Source: Gautieria morchelliformis (lineage: Eukaryota > Basidiomycota > Agaricomycetes > Gomphales > Gomphaceae). From it: a stretch of 64,000 nt of DNA. Location of the stretch: positions 96,467 to 160,466 of the forward strand of contig WHVA01000241.1 in NCBI GenBank assembly GCA_015179125.1, given 5' to 3'. The notes below the pieces were generated by a model. That model did no database searches. It was not told where the DNA came from and saw only the letters and a program-made list of their open reading frames with translations. Below are positions 33,766 to 44,518 of the stretch, piece after piece; position 1 is the first letter of the stretch; every line of letters begins with the position of its first letter. Made by a program: the position numbers and the translations under genes.

Positions 33766-33798
33766 GGTTAACATTTTACAGGGGTAGTTAACAGTATT

Positions 33799-34043
33799 AA
33801 AGAATGATTTGGTGGAATGAAACTACATATTTAATCAGGCTTTAGTGACACCTCTTTGTATACAATATTAGATGTTTTGTTCCCCTCCCCTAAAGAACAT
33901 GGACTTTGTTCCAATTAGTGAAAGAATTATTTGGTGGAATGAAACTACATATTTAATCAGGCTTTAGCAACACCTCTTTGTATACAATATTAGATGTTTT
34001 GTGCCCCTCCCCTAAAGAACATGGACTCTGTTCCAATTAGTGC
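33799..34043. repeat. Two-copy ~122-bp tandem duplication
   Basis: 33799-33921 and 33922-34043 are near-identical (shared strings TTTGGTGGAATGAAACTACA and TTTGTATACAATATTAGATG), differing at about 7 positions. No coding potential. Confidence 0.9.
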
Positions 34044-34479
34044 AATGTAAAACTGCCCATGGGAAAATACTGCATATGGCATGTCTATCCCTACCATGCC
34101 CCTGTGCTGCACACCAGGATATGCCTGGATGTGGCACAGCACTGGGTAGGGAGCTACTTTCAATTGCAATAAGATGTTATTTACTTATCTAAATGAGTTT
34201 TATTTATTGGAAGTTTTATTTACCCAATGTTTTTGACCTAACCCCTGGGTGAAGCATGGGTACCCACCCTAGCGGGAGTCCCAGTGCTTATCCCATGGGT
34301 CCCTGGTGGTCTCAGGGCATCCAGGCTCATCTGATGAGTCCCCAGCAGTCCCCACCCAGCACTGTGGCACATCCAGGTGTATCCTGGTGCATAGCATGGC
34401 ATGGAAAGCAGCTCACATCATGGTAGGTAATGTCTCCACACATTTCTCCCATGTCTGTGTGCCCCTCATGTATGGCATG

Positions 34480-34690
34480 TGTTTCCTGAGTGTAGTGTGT
34501 CCCCCAAGTATAGTGTGCGTAGCATGTCCCCATGTGTAGCGTATCCCCCATGCGTAGTGTGTCCCCCAAGTATATCACATGTAGCATGTCCCTTGTTTGT
34601 AGTATGTCCCCCATGTGTAGCATGTCCCCCATGTGTAGCATGTCCCCCATGTGTAGCATGTCCCCCATGTGTAGCATGTCCCCCAAGTGT
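34480..34690. repeat. 18-bp minisatellite
   Basis: Repeats of GTAGCATGTCCCCCATGT, near-perfect from ~34607 to 34684, degenerate on the left. Because 18 is a multiple of 3, open frames on both strands give Cys/Pro or Gly/His repeats; these are by-products, not proteins. Confidence 0.9.
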
Positions 34691-34699
34691 CATGTCACC

Positions 34700-35999
34700 C
34701 AAGTATAGTCCCCGACTCTCTCCGAAGGAGAGGGAGGGTCTGCACGACCATGAATGACTGTGAACATGGTTATGCGGATAAATAATTTGTATTCATTTCA
34801 TTGGATGCCTTTTCCTACTGGCTTCTTCCGTGGTGGCCTCTCCTTTTAGGGGGGGTTGGCCGTTTCTCTGTGTCTCACAGGGGGGTAAAACGTATCCCAC
34901 GTCACGTCCTTTGCCAGTGCCTGCCGTGGCTTTTCTTTGTCATCCCCTCCCCACCCCTTCCCATACTCCTGCCCGTTTGGAGAGTGGGAACTCTATCTGT
35001 GCCTTTTTGGCATGGCGTTCAGAGGGTGCTGCTTTGGCCATGTTCCCTGGCCTGGCAGGCGTCTGTCTGCAACCTCATTTGCTTTTCGTCACTCTGTTCA
35101 CCCTCAGCTTTCTTTCTGTGCCCTGTTGCCCGCATTGTCCACCTGTCTGTTCTACCATGCCATCTGTCGCCTGCATCATTATCAGCCGTCCTTTAGGGCA
35201 CAGTGACTGATTTCCTAGGTATGTACATTTTGTTTATGATACCTCACTCCTCTGTCTTAGTGGTAGGAGTCCTTTGTTGGACTTTCTTGTCCAAAAAAAT
35301 AGGGGTGCCTCATCTTTCCTTCGTTGTTCATTGTTTGCAATGTCTACCGTTGCATTGATGGCCAATCTTTGCCTTCGTGGAGGATGTCGTCAGACAACGG
35401 TGCCCATGTATTATTCGTTCATTGTCAATATTTTGTGACTTGTTCCAACAGAGTGCCTCCCACTAATATGCCGCATGTGAGTAATGGGAATCCTGTGAAA
35501 TTACCATATAAGGAATTGTTTTCGGAAACATTTTCTTTTTCCTCTTGCCAATCAAGTAGTTCTAAAATCAAAAGTTGTCCCCAGGGTTTACATGTCTCTA
35601 GAAGACCTTCCCTTGTTGGTAGGGTTTTCAAATTCTGAAGGGAGAGAGTTGGGGACTGGGGCGGCAGCTGCTGCCACTACAATGTGCATAGCATTTCCCC
35701 TGGTTGTAGGATGTCCCCCATATGGAATGTATCCCCAAGAGCCTAAAAGTGAAATTATTGTAGGGGCAGAGAAAAAAAAATGTCAGAGGGTTTACAATGG
35801 ATATAATAGAGAAATAGACTGATATTTTGCAAGCAGAGGTTGTTGTCATTAATTTTTAGCAAAGTCAAGGAAAATTCTTGATATCTATTTTGACAAATAT
35901 ACAGTACACACACACACACATATATATATATATACATAAAAAATAAAAATAACAATAACAATAACAATTAAAAAAAAAAAGAAACTGATATCAAAAAAA
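34700..35999. other. Gene-free stretch
   Basis: No gene or known domain seen. Short frames of 70-130 codons at 34801-35210 (+) have no recognisable motif. Two CTCTCTCCGAAGG-like strings (34717, ~35630) hint at an inner duplication. 35908-35990 is simple sequence: (AC)n, (TA)n and AACAAT repeats, A runs. Confidence 0.5.
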
Positions 36000-36738
36000 G
36001 CCGATATGACAGCAAGAAACATACCACTTGCAGCCATGACACACAGGAAAGGTGGGAGCCCTTGAACCTGGGCTAAACAAATTAATAAAAATAAAAAAAA
36101 GAGGATAAAAAAGCGAAAATTATTGCAAAAAAAAACACACCAGAGGCGGTGATGATCATCAAGAAAGGTGGGAGTTAGAGGAGCAGCCTAGGCTGAAAAG
36201 AAGTCAAAAAGTGGTTAAAAAAGCGAAAATGTTGCAAGAAATAGCATGGAGAGGTGATCCTAATAAATATCAAAACCACACAAAAATATGATAGCAGGAC
36301 ACACACCAGATGCAGAAATGGCAGACAGGAAAGTTGGGAGGCACTGAGAGGAGTAACCTGGGCTGAAAAGATGGCAAAAAGGGGATAAAAAAGCGAAAAT
36401 TATTGGAAGAAATGAGGGATATGCTAAGGAAAAAAAACACACCAGAGGCAGTAATGATGGCCAATAAAGGTGGGAGGCAGTGAGAGGAGCAGCATAAGCA
36501 AAAAGAGATTAAAAAAGCGAAAATTATAGCAAGAAATAGCAATACTTACCATGGAGAGAAGCTGATCCTAATAAATATCAAAACAACACAAATATGATAG
36601 CAACACACACACCAGATGCAGCCATGACTCACAGGAAAGGTGGGTGCACTGAGAGGAGGAACCTGGTCTGAAGAAAAAAAAAGAAAAAGAAAAAAAGAGG
36701 ATAAAAAAGCGAAAATTATTCCAGGAAATGACAGATAT
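36000..36738. repeat. Repeat-R tandem array (about 2.5-3 units)
   Basis: Units of ~280-307 bp, marked by (C/G)ATA..AGCA-CACACC-AGATGCAG-AATGGCAGACAGGAAAG-like starts at ~36008, 36289 and 36596 and by repeated GATAAAAAAGCGAAAATTAT. The single insertion in A1 (7414-7642) is the same family. The array is cut at 36738 by copia F. No coding potential; class unknown. Confidence 0.8.
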
Positions 36739-37490
36739 TGTGGGACGAAGGAGATATAAATGATCTGTTATTCTATCTTGATCTCAAGTAGATCGTTCCT
36801 TTATATACAAAATATGGTGTCCATTATATTACCAATCCCTTCGAGCTGCTGTGCCGATGCGATGCCGGTGCACCAGCAACCCGGGGTCGAGAGCGATCTC
36901 GAACCTCCGGCTAAGTGCGTGCCGGCTCTGCCTCGGCGGTGTCATCGTCCCGATTACTAACACTCCCCCTCAGCGAGAAGTCCCTTCGGTAAAATCCTAA
37001 TTTCCCTAATAGATACCTGTGTTGGTGTAAATCCAATCCCTTTGTAAATATGTCCGCTACGTTCTCCTTCGTCGGTACGTATGTAAGTGATGCCTCGTGA
37101 GAGACCACTTTCTCACGGATGAAATGATATGCGACATTGATGTGTTTGGTACGCGCATGATACGTTGCGTCATGCGATAGTGTAATGGCGCCTAGATTGT
37201 CTGATCGAAGTGACGTGGGCTGGGTTTGATCAATTCCAAGTTCCTCGATGAAACGCCTCAGCCAGATTAATTGCTTGGCGCCCTCGGTAAGTGCCATGTA
37301 TTCGGCCTCCGTGGTAGATAGCGCGATCGTTCGCTGCTTCTTCGAGCTCCATGCAATGGTTCCTCCTCCTAGTATAGCTACGTAGCCACTAATAGATAGT
37401 GCGTCGTTTCTATTAGCATAATCCGAGTCGACAAATATTTCGAGGTCGAGACCAGCGTCTCGTCGGAAGATTATGCCGTCGTCACGTGAC
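36739..37490 (-). mobile_element. Ty1/copia F: 3' LTR and RNase H fragment
   Basis: Minus strand. LTR 36739-36962 (224 bp; minus TGTTAGTAATC...TCCCACA), purine tract GAGGGGGAG beside it, and RNase H from 37490 to the LTR (IFVDSDYANRNDALSISGY; STTEAEYMALTEGAKQLIWL; YVPTKENVADIFTKGL). It differs in sequence from E. The left flank is GATAT inside repeat R. The 5' part of F is missing: D2 starts at 37491. Confidence 0.9.
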
Positions 37491-37953
37491 TGTCAGGGGA
37501 CACCCTGTTTTCCATTTCCAGTTCCGACTCCATTTCCGACTCCGCTTCCGATTCCGATTCCATCTCCGCCCCCGCTCTCGGAAATGATTCCGCTTCTGGG
37601 AGAACTTCCACCAGTTCTGTTCGCCTTCCCAGTTCCACTCCAATTTCCGAGTTCCACCCTCGGAACAGTGTCGGAAATCAAGCGACTCGCGTAATAGGTG
37701 ACATCAAGGGTCGATCAAGGGTCAGGGAGGTGCAGGGTTGATGACGGGTGCCAAGTGTTGTCCCTGGCTGCGCAGCGTAGTATAATACGGGCTCGCTGAC
37801 ATTGGGGGTCCTTAGACTTTTCTCTTTGGATTTCCCCTTGTCAGGTGAGAATCCCCTCTCTTGTATGCTCTGTTCATTTATACAGACTTTGGATTTCCCC
37901 TTGTCAGTTGTGTGGTAGTGTGATCTCCACAACTAGCCAGGGTTGCCCTTACA
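37491..37953 (+). repeat. 5' LTR of D2
   Basis: 463 bp. TATAATA at 37781-37787; predicted RNA 5' end AGACTTTTCT at 37814-37823; matching primer site at 37956-37965. Confidence 0.95.
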
Positions 37954-38140
37954 GCAGAAAAGTCTCTCCCATAGAGGACCGGCGGTCGTACTGCGTGTCG
38001 CAGCCGCCATAGGTGCGTTCGGAATCAGAGACAGCGACTCGGAGATCGCAACCTCTTCCGCACACACAGCGTACGACAGCCCTTCTTCTTACGTCGAGCT
38101 CCCAACCCCGGAAATCCCGTCCCACATTTCTCCTTCCGAC

Positions 38141-39315
38141 ATGGATCCGGACGATCGTCTTCGGAATATGGAGGAGGAATTGACGCGGAACCGGATGAAG
38201 ACCGACGCGATTGAAACAGCCTTACAAGCGATTTTGGCTAAGTTAGATATTCCACAAGGTGGTGGAAATGAAATGTTGGATGATCCGGATTTCGGAAAAG
38301 CGGAACTAGCGGAGGAGAGAAAGTCCGCGAAGTTAGCAAAGGTCAAACCCGCAACTCCGGCGGACTTTGACGGAGATCGGGAGAAGGGACGCGCATTCTT
38401 CAACACATGCAGCATCTACTTCGCAATTGTCGGAGACCTCTTTCCGAACGACCAGGCTCGGATTCACTGGGCATTGTCCTTTTTCAAGTCGGACCGCGCA
38501 TCCCGTTTTGCAAACAAGGTGATCCGACATGAAGCAAAGGGCAAGGGGAACTACTTCCGAGACTGGGACGCCTTCGAGAAAACATTTTCCGACCAGTTCT
38601 GCCCAAAAAATGAGCAGCTCACAGCCCTTACGAAGCTCGAGGGACCAGCTGGTACCAGGCCAAGGATCCGGTCGATGACTATATCGATCGCTTCCAGGAG
38701 CTCATCGACCTTGCGGAGTATGATGACGACAAGACGATCGTCATCAAATTCCGACGAGGACTCGATCCGACACTCCAGAACCAAGTTGCGCTGCTTGGGG
38801 ATGGAGCTCCGGACTTTGATGACCCGGAAGGGTGGTACCAAGCTACACAGAGGGTGTCCCGGAACAGGGAAGCAAATGAGGCCTTCGTGGAGACGAGCCG
38901 GAATATGACGCGCAGTTCCACTCGTCCTACTCCACCTGTGCCAAAATCCGGAAGCGCATTCATTCCCATGCGGAAAGTATTTCCGACGCTTTCTCCGCCC
39001 GCTCCTATTAGGAACCATAGCCCTCCTCCCTCGAAGAGTGGCCCTGCCCCGATGGATGTTGACCGCATGTGCGGAAAAGGCCGCGGAACTATCACCTGCT
39101 TCCGATGTCAACAACCAGGCCACTATGCCCGCGAGTGCCCCCAAGCATTTGACATCCGGCTTATGACCACACAGGAGAAACTCGAGCTCCTTCCAGAGTT
39201 CCTCGCACTTGCGGACATAAGCGGAGTGCCTACTGCGGAAGGAGTTTCCGAAAATGCGGAACATGGCGCATCGGAAGCGGAAGATGCGTCGGATTTTGTG
39301 ACGCGCAGCGGGTGA
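38141..39315 (+). pseudogene. D2 gag (one 1-nt frameshift)
   Basis: ATG 38141 (MDPDDR). ~390 aa: coiled-coil N-terminus, capsid core, Pro-rich linker, CCHC knuckle CFRCQQPGHYAREC (~39098-39140), TGA 39313. Compared with D1 and D3 one G is missing near 38643 (CTCGAGGGACC for CTTGAGGGGAC), splitting the frame. Whether this is real or a sequencing slip cannot be decided here. Confidence 0.88.
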
Positions 39316-42300
39316 GATGTGTGCCCCTGCTGCCTGTACATAACCGGTTTGCCTGTCTTGAAGTAGAGAATGAAAAGCCCCGACTCCCCTCACTTCATAC
39401 AGACCCACCGGATAAAGTCACACAAAAGCCAAATCCGACACCCCGTCTATCCCGCATCCGCCCTTGGGAGAGACGCCTTCCGAAGCGCTATGTCGTTGCT
39501 GCCACCCCTGGCCCCAAGTCACTAGTCATTAAGGTAGAGATCCAGACGACAGATACGGCGGAAGTCAAATCCGGACCCGCCCTTGTCGATTGCGGGGCCA
39601 CTGGTCAGTTTATGGACCAGGACTATGTGGAACGGAACCGACTGACCACGCGGAAGTTGCAACGTGCAATCCCGGTGTTCAATGTGGATGGAAGCCCCAA
39701 TGAGGCAGGGTCCATCACGGAGATAGTGGACACAATTCTCTGCTACGATGGACACTCGGAACGCACTTCCTTCGCTGTCACCAGCCTGGGGAAGCAAGAC
39801 ATCATCCTTGGGTTTACCTGGCTTCAAGAGCACAACCCGGAGATCAATTGGCAGACTCGGAAGGTACTGATGAGTCGATGTCCAGCCAAGTGTCACATGT
39901 GCCGGTCGGAAGTGCGAAGGAGCACCAGGAGCAGCGGAAGACCGAACGGCTCATACAGACATGTCGTTCCGGCCCCCATCCACTGCTTGCAGAAGAAGAC
40001 TCGGAAGCGGAATTTGACCCGGATCCCCCTTCCAATTCCGATTCCGACGTCATCCGACTCGGCCTGGAAGACGCTCTGACGGAAGGGGAGCGCTTGCTGT
40101 ACGTAAACCTTCCGCCGGAGGCGGAACACATCCGCGCCACCGGAAATATTTCGCAACGCCTTGCTGAAGCCTCTAAGAGGTATGATAGAGTGGAGGCGGA
40201 AATTCCGGAGTACCTGCGGGAGTTTGAGGACGTCTTCTCCAAGGAGTCGTTTGATGCCCTGCCTCCGCGGAAACTGTGGGACCATGCCATCGAGTTGGAG
40301 CCTGGGTCGAAGCCCACCAACTGCAAGGTCTACCCGCTGTCACCCAAGGAGCAGGTAGAGCTCGATGCATTCCTTGCGGAAAACCTCCGTACAGGGAGGA
40401 TCCGCCCCTCCAAGTCACCCATGGCATCTCCGGTGTTCTTCATCAAGAAGAAGGACGGCTCGCTCAGACTTGTGCAGGATTACCGGGCCTTGAATGCGAT
40501 CACGATCAAGAACCGGTACCCCATTCCGCTCATTTCCGAATTGATCACACAACTCCGCGGGGCGAAGTACTTCACCAAGCTGGATGTCCGCTGGGGCTTC
40601 AATAATGTCCGGATCCGGGAGGGAGATGAGTGGAAGGCCGCATTCCGCACCAACCGAGGACTCTTTGAGCCACAGGTCATGTTCTTTGGCCTCACCAACA
40701 GTCCTGCCACGTTCCAGACAATGATGAATGACATTTTCCGTGACATGATAGCAGAAGGGGTTGTCTGCGTCTACCTCGATGACATCCTCATCTTCACAAA
40801 AACAATGTCCGAACATCGGGAAGTCGTGCGGAGAGTGCTGGAACGACTCCGGAGTACAACTGTGTCTCAAGCCGGAAAAGTGCGAATTTGAGTGGACGCG
40901 GATAGAGTATCTTGGGGTGATCGTGTCGGAAGGAAAGGTGGAAATGGACCCCGTCAAGGTTTCCGGTGTGTCGGATTGGCCGGTGCCGCGGAACAAGAAG
41001 GAAGTCCAGTCCTTCATTGGGTTTGTCAATTTCTACCGGCGGTTCATCAAGAACTTCTCCTGCCACGCCCGTGCCCTCTTCGACCTCACCAAGAAGGAGG
41101 TTGGATGGCGGTGGGGAGAGCCGGAACGGGCCTCCTTTGACAAACTCAAAGAGCTGATCACTTCCGCCCCGGTCCTGATCTTTCCCGACGACTCTCGCCC
41201 TTACCGAGTGGAGGCGGATTCTTCCGACGCAGCTACCGGAGCGGTCTTGTCGCAACAGTCATCGGAAGAAGGTGGGGGGTGGCATCCGATTGCCTTCTTC
41301 TCTAAGAGTCTCAGTCCGGTCGAGCGGAACTACGAGATCCATGACAAGGAGATGCTGGCAATCATCCGAGCGCTGGAGGAGTGGCGACACTTCCTCGAGG
41401 GTGCTCTATGCCCATTTGAGATCTGGACAGACCACAAGAACCTTGAGTATTTCCGCACGTCTAAGAAGTTGAACCGACGACAAGCACGGTGGTCCCTACA
41501 CCTGTCCCGGTTTGACTTCATGCTCCACCACCGCCCCGGCCGCACCATGGGCAAGCCCGATGCCCTATCCCGCCGTGCGGATCATGGAAGCGGAAGCGGA
41601 GACAATGCGGATATGACACTGCTCCGCCCAAGTCTCTTTGCAATCCGCGCCCTAGAAGGAGTGACTGCAGTTGGAGCGGAAGCGGAAATGCTCCGGGACA
41701 TCCGGAGACAGTATCGGAATGGAGAGAGGGAGGAGTCGGTGGTGAAGGCAGTGGAGGAACTTCGGAAAGGGCACTCACGGTCTGTACGGGCAGCGGAATG
41801 GTCGGAACGGGATGGGCTGCTCCACTTCAGAGGCAAGGTCTACGTTCCAGATGGGGCGGACCTCCGCCGCCGCATCGTGTCCCAGCACCATGACACACGG
41901 GTCGCTGGGCATGCTGGCAGGTGGAAGACGCTGGAGTTAGTGGCTCGGAATTACTGGTGGCCTCAGATGTCCCGCTACATTGGACAGTACGTGAAGACAT
42001 GTGACCTTTGTCTCCGAACCAAAGCGCAACGACATCCACCCGTCGGAGAACTTGTTCCGCTCCCGATTCCCGAATCCCGCTGGGACACCATCAGCGTCGA
42101 CTTCATTGTTGAACTCCCAGAGTCTCATGGCTACGACGCGATCATGAACGTCGTGGATTCGGTAAGCAAGGTGTCCCACTTCATTCCGACGCACACGACG
42201 ATCACAGCCCTCGGAGCGGCCCGCCTGTTCCTTGCCCATGTCTGGAAGTTGCATGGGCTCCCGAAGCAAGTTGTTTCCGACCGAGGTCCGCAGTTTGTCG

Positions 42301-43469
42301 CGGAACTGACTCGGGAGCTCTACCGCCTGCTCGGCATAAAGCTAGCTACCACCACGGCGTACCATCCGCAGGGTGACGGACAGACGGAACGGGTCAATCA
42401 GGAGTTGGAGCAATATCTCCGCCTCTTTGTCAATGAGAGGCAGGACGACTGGGATGAATTACTTCCGCTGGCGGAATTCCAATACAACAACCATGTCCAT
42501 TCCGCCACACAACAGACTCCCTTCATGCTCGACTCCGGACGACACCCGCGGATGGGCTTCGAACCACGCCAGGCTGAGTCCCGACTCGAGACGGTCAATG
42601 AGTTCCGAGACCGCATGGACTCCACCCTTTCGGAAGCCAAGTCGGCCCTTGCAAAGGCCAAGGATGACATGGCGAGGTACTACAACCAACGCCGGGTTCC
42701 TGCCCCAGAGTACCAAGTTGGAGACAAGGTGTATCTAGATGCAAGTGACATCCGCACCACACGCCCTTCACAGAAGCTTGCCCACCGCTACCTTGGGCCC
42801 TTCACAGTGACGCGGAGGGTTGGACGGAATGCATACCGCCTGCGACTTCCGATGTCCATGTCCCGCCTCCACCCCGTCTTCAACGTGGTGAAGTTACTCC
42901 CTATGCTTGAGGACCCAATTCCAGGTCGGAAGGCTCATCCGCCACCTCTGCCAGAGATTGTAGATGGGGAGGAGCACTATGTGGTGGAACGGATCCTGGA
43001 CAGCCGGTTTGTGCGAGGACGACTCCAATTCCTCGTGAAATGGGAAGGGTATGGGTACGAAGAGAATTCGTGGGTCCCGGAGCAAGATGTTTCCGCCCCA
43101 GACAAGCTCGGGGAGTTCTATAGGACACATCCCGGTGCCCCTCGCCGGATCCGCTCGTTGGCATTTCAATCCCTCGTGTCCCGTGCTTCGAGGACGCAGC
43201 ACGCTAGAGAGGGGGTGATGTCAGGGGACACCCTGTTTTCCATTTCCAGTTCCGACTCCATTTCCGACTCCGCTTCCGATTCCGATTCCATCTCCGCCTC
43301 CGCTCTCGGAAATGATTCCGCTTCTGGGAGAACTTCCACCAGTTCTGTTCGCCTTCCCAGTTCCACTCCAATTTCCGAGTTCCACCCTCGGAACAGTGTC
43401 GGAAATCAAGCGACTCGCGTAATAGGTGACATCAAGGGTCGATCAAGGGTCAGGGAGGTGCAGGGTTGA
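39312..43469 (+). pseudogene. D2 pol: PR, RT, RNase H, integrase, chromodomain (1-nt frameshifts)
   Basis: Opens in the -1 frame relative to gag, with the frame open upstream of the gag stop, so -1 frameshifting or a fused product is possible; no classical slippery heptamer was found. Protease DCGATGQFMD (~39588), RT YLDDILIF (~40775), RNase H (~41420), H2C2 knuckle (41890-42010), integrase DFIVELP, SDRGPQF, DGQTERVNQELE (42100-42410), chromodomain RGRLQFLVKWEGYGYEENSW (~43012-43080). Bases are missing near 39915 and 40855 (two). The stop before the 3' LTR seen in D3 is shifted, so the frame runs into the LTR to 43469. Confidence 0.9.
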
Positions 43470-43681
43470 TGGCGGGTGCCAAGTGTTGTCCCTGGCTGCG
43501 CAGCGTAGTATAATACGGGCTCGCTGACATTGGGGGTCCTTAGACTTTTCTCTTTGGATTTCCCCTTGTCAGGTGAGAATCCCCTCTCTTGTATGCTCTG
43601 TTCATTTATACAGACTTTGGATTTCCCCTTGTCAGTTGTGTGGTAGTGTGATCTCCACAACTAGCCAGGGTTGCCCTTACA
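43219..43681 (+). repeat. 3' LTR of D2
   Basis: 463 bp, preceded by the purine-rich AGAGAGGGGGTGA tract. Confidence 0.95.
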
Positions 43682-43976
43682 GATATCTGTTCAAGTGCTA
43701 GACGAGTTGATGAAGTCGCGGAGGTTAAGGTGATAAAAATGTTGCCGAGGTAAGCGCCTTCCGACTCCGATAAAATCATTGACACCGATCCTGGAAGTGG
43801 ATATAGCACCATCATGAATGATCTGCGAAGTGGACGTATAAGCTAACTCAGCGCCTAAAAGGGGCAATGACGTGACCGACATCGAACCCCAACCCCGGCA
43901 TGAAGTTTGAGAGTGTTTACATTGAGATGAGCGTACGTATTATTTGCCCCAGTCTTTTCAATTACCCACCACCACC
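43682..43976. other. Flank between D2 and H1
   Basis: 295 bp without a recognised gene; probably the promoter of H1. A short open frame on the minus strand (43882-43691) has no motif. Confidence 0.4.
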
Positions 43977-44358
43977 ATGCCTGCAAAGAAACCTGTACAG
44001 TGCGTTATATTTTGCTCAGAATTGAAGCTTCCTGACGTGTCTGATTATTGTTACAGAGGTGTGCTACCGATAAACAGGTGACCTATATCAATTTCCATTG
44101 AAACTCCAACCTCACCGTGATCCTTGTAGGTCCACCGAAGATCCCTTTGTCGACTCAGATGCTGAGCGCGAGTGTTCTCAAATGAAAGATCGGGAGGGGG
44201 AGGAGCTATGCACCTCAAATTCATGGAGGTGGGAGTTATGGGTCAGTGAGGTCGACAGCGAGCTCAAAAGGTTCGAAGAACTAGTGGTGCGCCGGGAAAG
44301 AGAGCTGGCTCGATGGAGGAGGTGTCAGAAGATACTCAAGGCACGACTTGTCAGATAG
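43977..44358 (+). CDS. H1: small coiled-coil protein, unknown function
   Basis: Predicted exons 43977-43999, 44057-44077 and 44130-44358, each intron GT-AG (57 and 52 bp) and in phase. Start ATG 43977 follows ACCACC. The ~90-residue product begins MPAKKPVQ, has an acidic centre (STEDPFVDSDAERE) and ends in a charged helix with heptad pattern (VDSELKRFEELVVRRERELA; RCQKILKARL), likely a coiled coil. H2 starts 160 bp downstream on the same strand. I do not know the family. The intron phases support it being a real gene or a recent copy of one. Confidence 0.55.
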
Positions 44359-44518
44359 ACTAAATGTGATTCAAGTTACATACAATGTTAAATGCTGATG
44401 TATATGCTCAAGGTCAGACTTATAGTGCAATGTCGCGTTCTATTGAGTGACATCACGCGTTCAATCAGTCTCTACCTCTTGCTACCAACCACAACCCAGG
44501 GTTCCCCTCTATAAGGCA

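Larger units (their letters stand above)
37491..43681 (+). mobile_element. Ty3/gypsy chromovirus D2, full length, recent
   Basis: LTRs 37491-37953 and 43219-43681, 463 bp each, with only 2 differences seen (~0.4%). Internal 5.27 kb carries gag and pol with a chromodomain. Flanks GTGAC (left) and GATAT (right) do not match, so no target duplication: either the left end adjoins F through rearrangement or a deletion removed one flank. Coding frames contain a few single-base losses but no in-frame nonsense codon that I noticed. Confidence 0.95.

Noticed and set aside
33799-34690. CRISPR-like repeat arrays
   Set aside because: Tandem duplications and a minisatellite without unique spacers, in a eukaryotic genome.
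34327-34757. Cys/Pro-rich and Gly/His-rich proteins from 34327-34757
   Set aside because: Produced by the 18-bp minisatellite read in different frames.
39280-39315. Classical slippery heptamer for gag-pol frameshifting in family D
   Set aside because: Pol is in the -1 frame and open upstream, but no X XXY YYZ heptamer occurs in the overlap I inspected.
37486-43686. Target-site duplication for D2
   Set aside because: Left flank GTGAC and right flank GATAT do not match.
43691-43882. Continuation of copia F to the right of D2
   Set aside because: The minus-strand translation does not resemble copia RT, so F is simply truncated at 37490.
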